From positions 70,772,186 through 70,836,185 of the forward strand of contig CM056743.1 of NCBI GenBank assembly GCA_029851415.1: a stretch of DNA of 64,000 bases. The letters are read 5' to 3'. Every line of letters starts with the position of its first letter. Within the stretch, counting starts at the first letter, position 1. The translations under genes were made by a program, and so were the position numbers. The notes under the pieces were generated by a model. It searched no databases. It worked only from the letters and a program-made list of their open reading frames with translations, and was not told where the DNA came from. Source of the DNA: Eretmocerus hayati (Eukaryota > Arthropoda > Insecta > Hymenoptera > Aphelinidae). Positions 14,141-26,258 of this stretch are shown here, one piece after another.

Positions 14141-15599
14141 GACGCCGTTGTGGGTTGTAGGTTGTTCCAATTGACCTTCAAATCGATAAAACCTTAGATC
14201 AAGCAATTATATACCACTGGTGATCCCCAGAGAATTGATTTCCAGTCAGCACCCTTGGCTATGGGGCCCAAAACAGTGCGGGATCGAGTTTCGGGCATTT
14301 ATCTGCGCAGTTATCTCACCCGTGTGGGTTGCAAACAGTTCCAATGGACGCGGGACTCTACAGAGCCCTAGATCAAATAGTGACGATCCATCCCCGATGC
14401 CCAGAATTCTCATTACCAGTCAGCACTTCCGGCTATGGGGCCCAAAACAAGACGAAATCGAGCTTTGGTCAGTTATCTTTGCAGTTATGACACCCCTGTC
14501 GGTGGCAAATAGTTTCAATGGACCCGGAAGTCTACAGAACTTCAGATCGAGTGGTTATGTACTTCCGTCGATGCCGAGAGAGGTCATTATCAGTCAGCAT
14601 CCTCGGTTATGGGGCCCAGAACAGAGCGGAATCTAGCTTTGGGCAGTTATCTGCGCAGTTATGACGCCACTGTGGATTGTAGGTTGTTCCAATTGACCTG
14701 AAACTCCATCAAACCTTGAATAGATCGGTTATGTACTCCTGTTGGTGCCCAGAGAATCCATTACCAGTCAGCTTCCTTGGACTATAGGGCCCAAAACAGG
14801 CCGGATGCGAGTTTCGGGCAGTTATCTCACCCGTGTGGGTTGCAAATAGTTTCAATGGACCCGGAACTCTCCAGAACCCTAGTTCAAGTAGTGACGTTCC
14901 ATTACCGATGCCCAAGGAATTTATTACCAGTCAGCAGCCTCGGCTATGGGGTCCAAAACAGGGCGAAATCGAGCTTTGGTCAGTTATCTTTGCAGTTATG
15001 ACACCCCTGTCGGTTGCCAATAGTTCCAATGGAATCGAAAGTCTACAGAACTCCAGATCAAGTGTTTATGTACTCTTGTTGATGCCCAGAGAATTCATTA
15101 CCAGTCAGCACCCTCGGCTATGAGTCCCAAAACAGGGCGGAATCGAGCTTTGGGCAGTTATCTGCGCAGGTATGACGCCACTGTGGGATGTAGGATCTTC
15201 CAATTGATCCAAAACTCTACAAAACCTCAAGCCAAGCGCTTATGTACCATTGGTAATAACCAGAGAATTCATTACCAGTCAGCACCCTCGGCTATGGGGC
15301 CCAGAACAGGACGGAATCGAGCTCTGGGCAGTCATCTGCGCAGTTATGTCGTCTGTGTGGGATGCAAATAGTTTCAATGGACCTCAATCTCGACAGAATC
15401 GTAGACAAGTAATCACGTACCATTCCCGATGCCAAGAGAATCCATTACCAGTCAGCACCCTCGGATAAGGGCTCCAAAACACGGCGGAATCCAGGTTTGA
15501 GCAGTTATCTGCGCAGTATTGCTGCCACTGTCGGTTATAGGTTGTTCCGAATGACCTCAAACTCCATCAAACCTCAGATCAAGCGGTTATGTACCACTG

Positions 15600-17896
15600 G
15601 TGATGCCCAGAGATGAAATTTCCGGACAGCACCACCGGCTATGGGGCCGAAAACAGGGTGAAATCGAGCTTTGGTCAGTTATCTTCGCAGAAATGACACC
15701 CCTGTCGGTTGCCAATAGTTTCAATGGACTCGAAAGTCTACAGAACTTCAGATCAAGTGTTAATGTACTCTTGTTGATGCCCAGAGAATTCATTACCAGT
15801 CAGCACCCTTGGCTATGGGGCCCAAAACAGGGTGAAATCGAGCTTTGGTCAGTTATCTTTGCAGAAATGACACCCCTGTCGGTTGCCAATAGTTTCAATG
15901 GACTGGAAAGACTACAGAACTTCAGATCAAGTGTTAATGTACTCTTGTTGATGCCCAGAGAATCCATTACCAGTCAGCACCCTTGGCTATGGGGCCCAAA
16001 ACAGGCCGGATGCGAGTTTCGGGCAGTTATCTGCGCAGTTATCTCACCCGTGTGGGTTGCAAATAGTTTCAATGGACCCGGAACTCTCCAGAACCCTAGT
16101 CCAAGTAGTGACGTTCCATTCCCGATGCCCAAGGAATTTATGACCAGTCAGCAGCCTCGGCTATGGGGTCCAAAACAGGGCGAAATCGAGCTTTGGTCAG
16201 TTATCTTTGCAGTTATGACACCCTGTCGGTTGCCAATAGTTCCAATGGAATCGAAAGTCTACAGAACTCCAGATCAAGTGTTTATGTACTCTTGTTGATG
16301 CCCAGAGAATTCATTAACAGTCAGCACCCTCGGCTATGAGTCCCAAAACAGGGCGGAATCGAGCTTTGGGCAGTTATCTGCGCGGGTATGACGCCACTGT
16401 GGGATGTAGGATCTTTCAATTGATCCAAAACTCTACAAAACCTCAAGCCAAGCGCTTATGTACCATTGGTAATAACCAGAAAATTCATTACCAGTCAGAC
16501 CCTCGGCTATGGGGCCCAGAACAGGACGGAATCGAGCTCTGAGCAGTCATCTGCGCAGTTATGTCGTCTGTGTGGGATGCAAATAGTTTCAATGGACCTC
16601 AATCTCGACAGAACCGTAGACAAGTAATCACGTACCATTCCCGATGCCAAGAGAATCCATTACCAGTCAGCACCCTCGGATAAGGGCTCCAAAACACGGC
16701 GGAATCCAGCTTTGAGCAGTTATCTGCGCAGTATTGCTGCCACTGTCGGTTATAGGTTGTTCCGAATGACCTCAAACTCCATCAAACCTCAGATCAAGCG
16801 GTTATGTACGACTGGTGATGCCCAGAGATGAAATTTCCGGACAGCACCGGCTATGGGGCCGAAAACAGGGTGAAATCGAGCTTTGGTCAGTTATCTTTGC
16901 AGAAATGACACCCCTGTCGGTTGCCAATAGTTTCAATGGACTGGAAAGTCTACAGAACTTCAGATCAAGTGTTAATGTACTCTTGTTGATGCCCAGAGAA
17001 TCCATTACCAGTCAGCACCCTTGGCTATGGGGCCCAAAACAGGCCGGATGCGAGTTTCGGGCAGTTATCTGCGCAGTTATCTCACCCGTGTGGATTGCAA
17101 ATAGTTTCATTGGACCCGGAACTCTCCAGAACCCTAGTCCAAGTAGTGACGTTCCATTCCCGATGCCCAAGGAATTTATTATCAGTCAGCAGCCTCGGCT
17201 ATGGGGTCCAAAACAGGGCGAAATCGAGCTTTGGTCAGTTATCTTTGCAGTTATGACACCCCTGTCGGTTGCCAATAGTTCCAATGGACTCGAAAGTCTA
17301 CAGACCTTCAGATCAAGTGTTTATGTACTCTTGTTGATGCCCAGAGAATTCATTACCAGTCAGCATTCTCGGCTATGGGGCCCAGAACAGGACGGAATCG
17401 AGCTCTGGGCAGTCATCTGCGCAGTTATGTCGTCCGTGTGGGATGCAAATAGTTTCAATGGACCCTAATCTTGACAGAATCGTAGACAAGTAATCACGTC
17501 CCATTCCCGATGCCAAAAGAATCCATTACCAGTCAGCACCCTCGGCTAAGGGCTCCAAAACACGGCGGAATCCAGCTTTGAGCAGTTATCAGCGCAGTAT
17601 TGCTGCCACTGTCGGTTATAGGTTGTTCCGAATAACCTCAAACTCCATCAAACCTCAGATCAAGCGGTTATGTACGACTGGTGATGCCCAGAGATGAAAT
17701 TTCCGGACAGCACCGGCTATGGGGCCGAAAACAGGGTGAAATCGAGCTTTGGTCAGTTATCTTTGCAGAACTGGCACCCCTGTCGGTTGCCAATAGTTTC
17801 AATGGACTCGAAAGTCTACAGAACTTCAGATCAAGTGTTAATATACTCTTGTTGATGCCCAGAGAATTCATTACCAGTCAGCATCCTCGGCTATGA
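15600..17896 (+). repeat. Higher-order block within array A repeated at 15600, 16815 and 17681
   Basis: A monomer with the variant word agatgaaatttccggacagcacc begins at 15600 and recurs at 16815 and 17681, each time followed by near-identical downstream monomers. The offsets are 1215 and 866 bp, about 7 and 5 monomers. The last two copies lack three bases (cca) present in the first, so they share a more recent ancestor. Open frames of 232 and 217 codons in this block come from the 3n period. Confidence 0.8.
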
Positions 17897-19729
17897 GATC
17901 CAAAACAGGGCGGAATCGAGCTTTGGGCAGTTATCCGCGCAGGTATGACCTCACTGTGGGGTGTAGGATCTTCCAATTGATCCAAAACTCTACAAAACCT
18001 CAAGCCAAGCGCTTATGTACCATTGGTAATAACCAGAAAATTCATTACCAGTCCGCACCCTCGGCTATGGGGCCCAGAACAGGACGGAATCGAGCTCTGG
18101 GCAGTCATCTGCGCAGTTATGTCGTCCGTGTGGGATGCGAATACTTTCAATGGACCTAAATCTTTACAGAACCGTAGACAAGTGATCACGTACCATTTCC
18201 GATGCCAAAAAAATCCATTACCAGTCAGCACCCTCGGCTATGGGCTCCAAAACACGGCGGAATCCAACTTTGAGCAGTTATCTTCGCAGTATTGCTGCCA
18301 TCGTGGGTTATAGGTCGTTCCGAATGACCTCAAACTCCATCAAACCTTAGATCAAGCGGTTATGTACCACTGGTGTTGCCGGAGAATCTATTACCAGTTA
18401 GCGCCCTCGGCGATGGGGCCCAAAACAGGGCGGAATCGAGCTTCGAACAGTTATCTGCGCAGTTATGATGCCACTATTGGATGTAGGATATTCCAATTGA
18501 CCCGAAATATTCCAGAACTTCAGATCGAGCGGTTGTGTACCATGGGTGATGCCCAGAGGATTCATTACCAGTCAGCAGCCTTGGCTAAGGGGCCCGGAAC
18601 AGGGCGAAATCGAGTGTCGGGCAGTAATCTGCCCAGTTATCTCACCCGTGTCGGTGGCAAATAGTTTCAATGGACCCGGAACTCTACAGAACCCTAGATC
18701 AAGTAGTGACGTTTCATTTCCGATGCCCAAAGAATTTATTACCAGTCAGCAACCTCGGCTATGGGGTCCAAAACAGGGCGAAATCGAGCTCTGGGCAGTT
18801 ATCTGCACAGTTATGACGCCACTGTGGGTTGTAGGTTGTTCCAATTGACCTCAAACTCCATCAAACCTTAGATCGAGCAGTTATGTACCACTGGTGATGC
18901 CCAGAGGACTTATTACCAGCCAGCACCCTTGGCTGTGGGGCCCAAAACAGGGCGGAATCGAGCTTAGATCAAACATCTGCGCAGTCATGACGCCACTGTG
19001 GGTTACAGGATGTTTCAATTTACCCGAAATCTTCCGAAAGTTCAGATCGAGTGGTGGTGTACCATGGGTGATACCCAGAGGATTTATTACCAGTCAGCAA
19101 CCTCGGCTAAAGGGCCCAAAAGAAGGCTTAGATCGAGTGGTTATATACCACTGGTGATGCCCAGAGGATTTGTTACCAGCCAGCACCCTTGCCTATGGGG
19201 CCCCCAACAGGACGGCATCGAGCTTTGAACAGTTATCTGCGCAGTTATGACGCCACTGTGGGTTGTAGGATGTTTCAATTGACCCGAAATTCTCCAGAAC
19301 CCTAGATCAAGTAGTGACGTTTCATTTCCGATGCCCAAAGAATTTGTTACCAGTCAGCACCCTCGGCTATGGGGCCCAAAACACGGCGGAATCCAGCTTT
19401 GAGCAGTTATCTGCGCAGGTATGACGCCACTGTGGGTTGTAGGTATTCCAATTAACCTTCAAATCCATAAGACCTTAGATCAAGCAATTATATACCACTG
19501 GTGATGCCCAGAGAATTCATTACCAGCCAGCACCCTTGCCGATGGGGCCAAAACAGTGCGGCATCGAGCTTTGAGCAGTTATCTGCGCAGGTATGACGCC
19601 GTTGTGGGTTGTAGGTTGTTCCAATTGACCTCCAAATCCATAGAACCTTAGATCAAGCAATGACATACTACTGGTGATGCTCAGAGAATTTATCACCAGT
19701 CAGCACCCTCGACTATGGGGCCCAAAACA

Positions 19730-22700
19730 GAGCGAGATCGAGCTTTGGGCAGTTATCTGCGCAGTTATGACACCTTCAAGGGTTATAAGATAATCCAATG
19801 GACCCGGAACTCCACAAAACCTCAGATCAAGTGATTATGTAACATTGGTGACGCACAGGGATTCTATTACCAGTCAGTGACCTCGGCTATGAGGCCCAAA
19901 ACTGGGCAGAATCGAGCTCTGGGCGTTGAACTGCGCATTGATGACGCCACTGTGGGTTGTAGGTTGTTCCAATTGACCTCCAAATCCATAAAACCTCAGA
20001 TCAAGCAATTATATACCACTGGTGATGCCCAGAGAATTTATCACCAGTCAGCAACCTCGGCTATGGGGCCCAAAACAGAGCGAGATCGAGCTTTGGGCAG
20101 TCACCTGCGCAGTTATGACGCCTTCAAGGGTTATAAGATAATCCAATGGACCCGGAAGTCTACAGAACCTCGGATCAAGTGATAATGTAACATTGGTGAA
20201 GCACAGGGATTCTGTAACCAGTCAGTGACCTCGGCTATGAGCCCCAAAACAGGGCGGAATCGAGCTCTGGGCATTGAACTGCGCATTGATGACGCCACTG
20301 TGGGTTGTAGGTTGTCCCAATTGATCTTCAAATCCATAAAACCTTAGATCAAGCGATTTTATACCACTGGTGATGCCCAGAGAATTTATTACCAGCCAGC
20401 ACCCTTGCCTATGGGGCCAAAACAGGGCGGCATCGAGCTTTGAGCAGTTATCTGCGCAGGTATGACGTCACTGTGGGTTGTAGGTTGTTTCAATTGACCT
20501 CCAAATCCATGAAACCTTAGATCAAGCAATTATATACCATTGGTGATGCCCAGAGAATTTATCACCAGTCAGCACCTTCGGCTATGGGGCCCAAAACAGA
20601 GCGAGATCGAGCTTTGGGCAGTTATCTGCGCAGTTATGACGCCTCCAAGGGTTATAAGATAATCCAATGGACCCGAAACTCTACAGAACCTCAGATCAAG
20701 TGATCATGTAACATTGGTGAAGCACAGGGATTCTATTACCAGTCAGTGACCTCGGCTATGAGGCCCAAAACAGGGCGGAATCGAGCTCTGGGCATTGAAC
20801 TGCGCATTAATGACGCCACTGTGGAATGTAGGATGTTCCCATCGACCCTAGACTCTCCAGAACCCTCGATTATGTAATGACGTACCATTACCGATTTCCA
20901 AAAGATTTATTACTAGTCAGCATCCTCGGCTATTGGGCCTAAATCAGGGCGTAATCGAGCTTTGAGCAGTCATCTGCGCAGTTATGAGACCCCTGTGGGT
21001 TCTAAATAGTTTCAATGGACCCGAAACTCTACAGAACCTCAGATTGTGTGGCTTTCTACCATTGTTGATGCCCAGAGGATATAGCACCAGTCAGCACCCT
21101 CGGCTATGGGGCCCAAAACAGGGTGAAATCGAGTTTCGGGCACCTATCCGCGCAGTTATGTCACCCGTGTGGGTTGCAAATAGTTTCAATGGACCCGGAA
21201 TTCTCCAGACCCCGAGATCAAGTAGTGACGTTTCATTTCCGATGCCCGAAGAATTTGTTACCAGTCAGCACCCTCGGCTATGGGGCCCAAAACACGGCGG
21301 AATCCAGCTTCTAGCAGTTATCTGCGCAGGTATGACGCCACTGTGGGTTGTAGGTTGTTCCAATTAACCTTCAAATCCATAAAACCTTAGATCAAGCGAT
21401 CATATACCACTGGTGATGCCCAGAGAATTCATGACCAGCCAGCACCCTTGCCTATGGGGCCAAAACAGAAACATCGAGCTTTGAGCAGTTATCTGCGCAG
21501 GTATGTTGCCACTGTCGGTTGTAGGTTGTTCCAATTGACCTCCAAATCCATAAAACCTTAGATCAAGCGATTATATACCACTGGTGATAACCAGAGAATT
21601 TATTACCAGCCAGCATCCTTGCCTATTGGGCCAAAACAGTGCGGCATCGAGCTTTGAGCAGTTATCTGCGCAGTTATGACGCCGTTGTGGGTTGTAGGTT
21701 GTTCCAATCGACCTCCAAATTCATAGAACCTTAGATCAAGCAATTATATACCACTGGTGATGCCCAGAGAATTCATCTCCAGTCAGCACCCTCGGCTATG
21801 GGGCCCAAAACAGGGTGAAATCGAGCTTTGGGCAGTTATCTGCGCAGTTATGACACCTTCAAGGGTTATAAGATAATCCAATGGACCCGAAACTCTACAG
21901 AACCTCAGATCGAGTGATTATGTATCATTGGTGAAGCACAGGGATTCTATTACCAGTCAGTGACCTCGGCTATGAGGCCCAAAACAGGGCGGAATCGAGC
22001 TCTGGGCATTGAACTGCGCATTGATGACGCCACTGTGGAATGTAGGATGTTCCCATCGACCCGAGACTCTCCAGAACCCTCGATCATGTAGTGACGTACC
22101 ATTACCGATTTCCAAAAGATTTATTACTAGTCAGCATCCTCGGCTATTGGGCCTAAATCAGGGCGTAATCGAGCTTTGAGCAGTCATCTGCGCAGTTATC
22201 AGACCCCTGTGGGTTGCAAATAGTTCCAATGGACCCGAAACTCTACAGAACCTCAGATTGTGTGGCTATGTACTATTGTTGATGCCCAGAGGATATAGCA
22301 CCAGTCAGCACCCTCGGCTATGGGGCCCAAAACAGGGTGAGATCGAGTTCCGGGCACCTATCCGCGCAGTTATGTCACCCGTGTGGGTTGCAAATAGTTT
22401 CAATGGACCCGGAACTCTCCAGAACCCTAGATCAAGTAGTGACGTTTCATTTCCGATGCCCGAAGAATTTGTTACCAGTCAGCACCCTCGGCTATGGGGC
22501 CCAAAACACGGCGGAATCCAGCTTTGAGCAGTTATCTGCGCAGGTATGACGCCACTGTGGGTTGTAGGTTGTTCCAATTAACCTTCAAATCCATAAAACC
22601 TTAGATCAAGCGATCATATACCACTGGTGATGCCCAGAGAATTCATTACCAGCCAGCACCCTTGCCTATGGGGCCAAAACAGGGCGGCATCGAGCTTTGA

Positions 22701-25339
22701 GCAGTTATCTGCGCAGGTATGACGCCACTGTCGGTTGGAGGTTGTTCCAATTGACCTCCAAATCCATGAAACCTTAGATCAAGCAATTATATAACACTGG
22801 TGATGCCCAGAGAATTTATTACCAGCCAGCACCCTTGCCTATTGGGCCAAAACAGTGCGGCATCGAGCTTTGAGCAGTTATCTGCGCAGGTATGACGCCG
22901 TTGTGGGTTGTAGGTTGTTCCAATCGACCTCCAAATCCATAGAACCTTAGATCAAGCAATTATATACCACTGGTGATGCCCAGAGAATTCATCACCAGTC
23001 AGCACCCTCGGCTATGGGGCCCAAAACAGGGTGAAATCGAGCTTTGGGCAGTTATCTGCGCAGTTATGACACCTTCAAGGTTTATAAGATAATCCAATGG
23101 ACCCGAAACTCTACAGAACCTCAGATCGAGTGATTATATATCATTGGTGAAGCACAGGGATTCTATTACCAGTCAGTGACCTCGGCTATGAGGCCCAAAA
23201 CAGGGCGGAATCGAGCTCTGGGCATTGAACTGCGCATTGATGACGCCACTGTGGGTTGGAGGTTGTTCCAATTGACCTCCAAATCCATGAAACTTTAGAT
23301 CAAGCAATCATATACCACTGGTGATGCTCAGAGAATTCATCACCAGTCAGCACCCTCGGCTATGGGGCCCGAAACAGAGCAAGATCGAGCTTTGGGCAGT
23401 TACCTGCGCAGTTATGACGCCTTCAAGGGTTATAAGATAATCCAATGGACCCGGAAGTCTACAGAACCTCGGATCAAGTGATAATGTAACATTGGTGAAG
23501 CACAGGGATTCTATTACCAGTCAGTGACCTCGGCTATGAGGCCCAAAACAGGGCGGAATCGAGCTCTGGGCATTGAACTGCGCATTGATGACGCCACTGT
23601 GGGTTCTAGGTTGTCCCAATTAACCTTCAAATCCATCAAACCTCAAATCAAGCGATTATATACCACTGGTGATGCCCAGAGAACTCATTACCAGCCAGCA
23701 CCCTTGCCTATGGGCCCAAAACAGGGCGGCATCGAGCTTTGAGCAGTTATCTGCGCAGGTATGACGTCACTGTGGGTTGTAGGTTGTTTCAATTGACCTC
23801 CAAATTCATGAAACCTTAGATCAAGCAATTATATACCATTGGTGATGCCCAGAGAATTTATCACCAGTCAGCACCTTCGGCTATGGGGCCCAAAACAGAG
23901 CGAGATCGAGCTTTGGGCAGTTATCTGCGCAGTTATGACGCCTCCAAGGGTTATAAGATAATCCAATGGACCCGAAACTCTACAGAACCTCAGATCAAGT
24001 GATCATGTAACATTGGTGAAGCACAGGGATTCTATTACCAGTCAGTGACCTCGGCTATGAGTCCAACAACAGGGCGGAATCGGGCTCTGGGCATTGAACT
24101 GCGCGTTGATGACGCCACTGTGGGATGTAGGATGTTCCAATCGACCCGAGACTCTCCGGAACCCTCGATTATGTAGTGACGTACCATTACCGATGTCCGA
24201 AAGATTTATTACTAGTCAGCATCCTCGGCTATTGGGCCTAAACCAGGGCGAAATCGAGCTTTGAGCAGTCATCTGCGCAGTTATGAGACCACTGTGGGTT
24301 GCAAATAGTTTCAATGGACCCGGAACTCTCTAGAACCCTAAATCAAGTAGTGACGTTTCATTTCCGATGCCCGAAGAATTTGTTACCAGTCAGCACCCTC
24401 GGCTATGGGGCCCAAAACATGGCGGAATCCAGCTTTGAGCAGTTATCTGCGCAGGTATGACGCCCCTGTGGGTTGTGGGTTGTTCCAATTAACCTTCAAA
24501 TCCATAAAACCTTAGATCAAGCGATTATATACCACTGGTGATGCCGAGAGAATTCATTACCAGCCAGCACCCTTGCTTATGGGGCCAAAACAGGGCGGCA
24601 TCGAGCTTTGAGCAGTTTCCTGGGCAGGTATGACGCCACTGTGGGTTGTAGGTTGTTTCAATTGACCTCCAAATCCATGAAACCTTAGATCAAGCAATTA
24701 TATACCACTGGTGATGCCCAGAGAATTTATCACCAGTCAGCACCCTCGGCTATGGGGCCCAAAACAGAGCGAGATCGAGCTTTGGGCAGTTACCTGCGCA
24801 GTTATGACGCCTTCAAGGGTTATAAGATAATCCAATGGACCCGGAAGTCTACAGAACCTCGGATCAAGTGATAATGTAACATTGGTGAAGCACAGAGATT
24901 CTATTACCAGTCAGTGACCTCGGCTATGAGGCCCAAAACAGGGCGGGATCGAGCTCTGGGCATTGAACTGCGCATTGATGACGCCACTGTGGAATGTAGG
25001 ATGTTCCAATTGACCCAAGACTCTCCAGAACCCTCGATTATGTAGTCACGTACCATTACCGATGTCCAAAAAATTTATTACTAGTCAGCATCCTCGGCTA
25101 TTGGGCCTAAAACAGGGCGAAAACGAGCTTTGAGCAGTCATCTGCGCAGTTATGAGACCCCTGTGGGTTGCAAATAGTTTCAATGGACCCGAAACTCTAC
25201 AGAACCTCAGATTGTGTGGCTATGTACCATTGTTGATGCCCAGAGGATATAGCACCAGTCAGCACCCTCGGCTATGGGGCCCAAAACAGGGTGAAATCGA
25301 GTTTCGGGCACCTATCCGCGCAGTTATGTCACCCGTGTG
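19730..25339 (+). repeat. Distinct subfamily at the inner end of array A
   Basis: These monomers form a separate group. Words such as gaagcacagggattctatta, cagtcagtgacctcggctat and gcattgaactgcgcattgat recur near 19860, 20210, 20730, 21950, 23160, 23510, 24035 and 24900. Larger units repeat too: the block near 20812 recurs near 22028, and the block at 20460 recurs at 23760. The subfamily is confined to the end of array A nearest the core. Confidence 0.85.
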
Positions 25340-26258
25340 AACTTGACAGAACTTCAGAACAATCAACAAATTGTGTTCAAACTCGTTATCCGCGTTGTTT
25401 ACGCCCTAATTTGGCCTGGAGGTTCTCTCGACAGGCTCATAGTTCCATTGGAAGATATGTTAGAGATACTCTTGTCTCCAAGGTTAACACAGGAAATTCA
25501 CTCAAATGGACGTATTGATGCAACTAGTTACATGATCGTTCACCTGTTACCGGTACCACTGCCATTCGACCGGATACAATGAATTGTGGAACGATACGTT
25601 GCCACTCAATACTATCACGCACATTCGCCACGAAACTCATTACACAAAAGGGCCTTGCCAAACAACCTGACTCTAGGAGCACTCGATAGACGTGAACGAG
25701 GACACGGCTGTCTCCCTTCGTCCGTGCTCTGGGTGTTCGCGCCCGGCCAACTCCTCTCGAGGCTCCCTAGCGCCCTCGTCCATCTGATGGTGCCGCCAGT
25801 CCATACACTCATACACATACATGTCGCCTTATAGCTATACGCATACTTGTGAACAACTCCCCATAACAGATAATTGAGATACTAATCACGATTACAGATG
25901 CCCGAGAATCCATTCCCGGTCAACACTAGAGCCCAAGATCAAGGGTGTCCCGCCATTCAATCATGGACCCCGCAGTTCAAATCCAATCATTCCCTCCTGA
26001 CAAGTTAGATGATCACATCCGTAGATATCGTCTATCACTGAACTCTAAACATTCCAGTTCGGAAATGATGTGAGCGGTACTCGTTGCGAATCATGAGCAA
26101 GTTGTGATCTTTCCGGGAGCATAGAAACTATAATGATTGGAATCCGATATGCCCCACGACTCGAGCGCAAATTTCTCCGTATAGGATTTCATGAGGCGGT
26201 CAATGCGTGAACTAGAATCATGCGAAGTAGCTATATCGTGGTCATCGATGAAGGTAGG
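25340..26258. other. Non-satellite core between the two inverted satellite arrays
   Basis: This 0.9-kb stretch separates array A (+) from array B (-). It is mostly unique. The first 25 bases keep weak similarity to the monomer (acagaacttcag), as if array A ended after a small internal deletion. The longest frames are 81 and 82 codons and are unrecognised. A G+C-rich part lies at about 25670-25800. I see no transposase, LTR or terminal repeats. It could be an inversion breakpoint, an old insertion or an assembly join. Confidence 0.7.
25896..25950 (+). repeat. Decayed satellite relic inside the core
   Basis: The sequence gatgcccgagaatccattcc followed by cggtcaacact resembles the standard monomer part gatgcccagagaatccatta followed by ccagtcagcacc, with one deleted base and a few substitutions. 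The next 20 bases, around agagcccaag, fit the ctatggggcccaa part less well. The relic is in + orientation. It suggests the core once held satellite or captured a fragment. Confidence 0.5.

Larger units (their letters stand above)
1023..25339 (+). repeat. Satellite array A, 174-bp monomer, + orientation
   Basis: The anchor word tatgggg recurs at 1841, 2013, 2187, 2361, 2535 and 2709. The spacing is 174 bp, with one 172-bp unit. Length divided by 174 gives about 140 copies. Each monomer carries recurrent words in fixed order: gatgcccagagaattcat, accagtcagcaccctcgg, ctatggggcccaaaacaggg, cgaatcgagctttgggcag-like, ttatctgcgcagttatga, and a variable module ending in ccaatggacccg. Monomers are diverged but collinear, with occasional small indels. 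The array stops at 25339 inside a monomer, after the word acccgtgtg. Function is unknown; satellites of this size are common at centromeres and in heterochromatin, but nothing here proves that location. Confidence 0.97.

Noticed and set aside
1105..25340. Many open frames of 60-232 codons in array A as genes
   Set aside because: They are one 58-aa unit read from the satellite in two or three frames, kept open because 174 is a multiple of three. They start and stop at random mutations and occur in overlapping frames.
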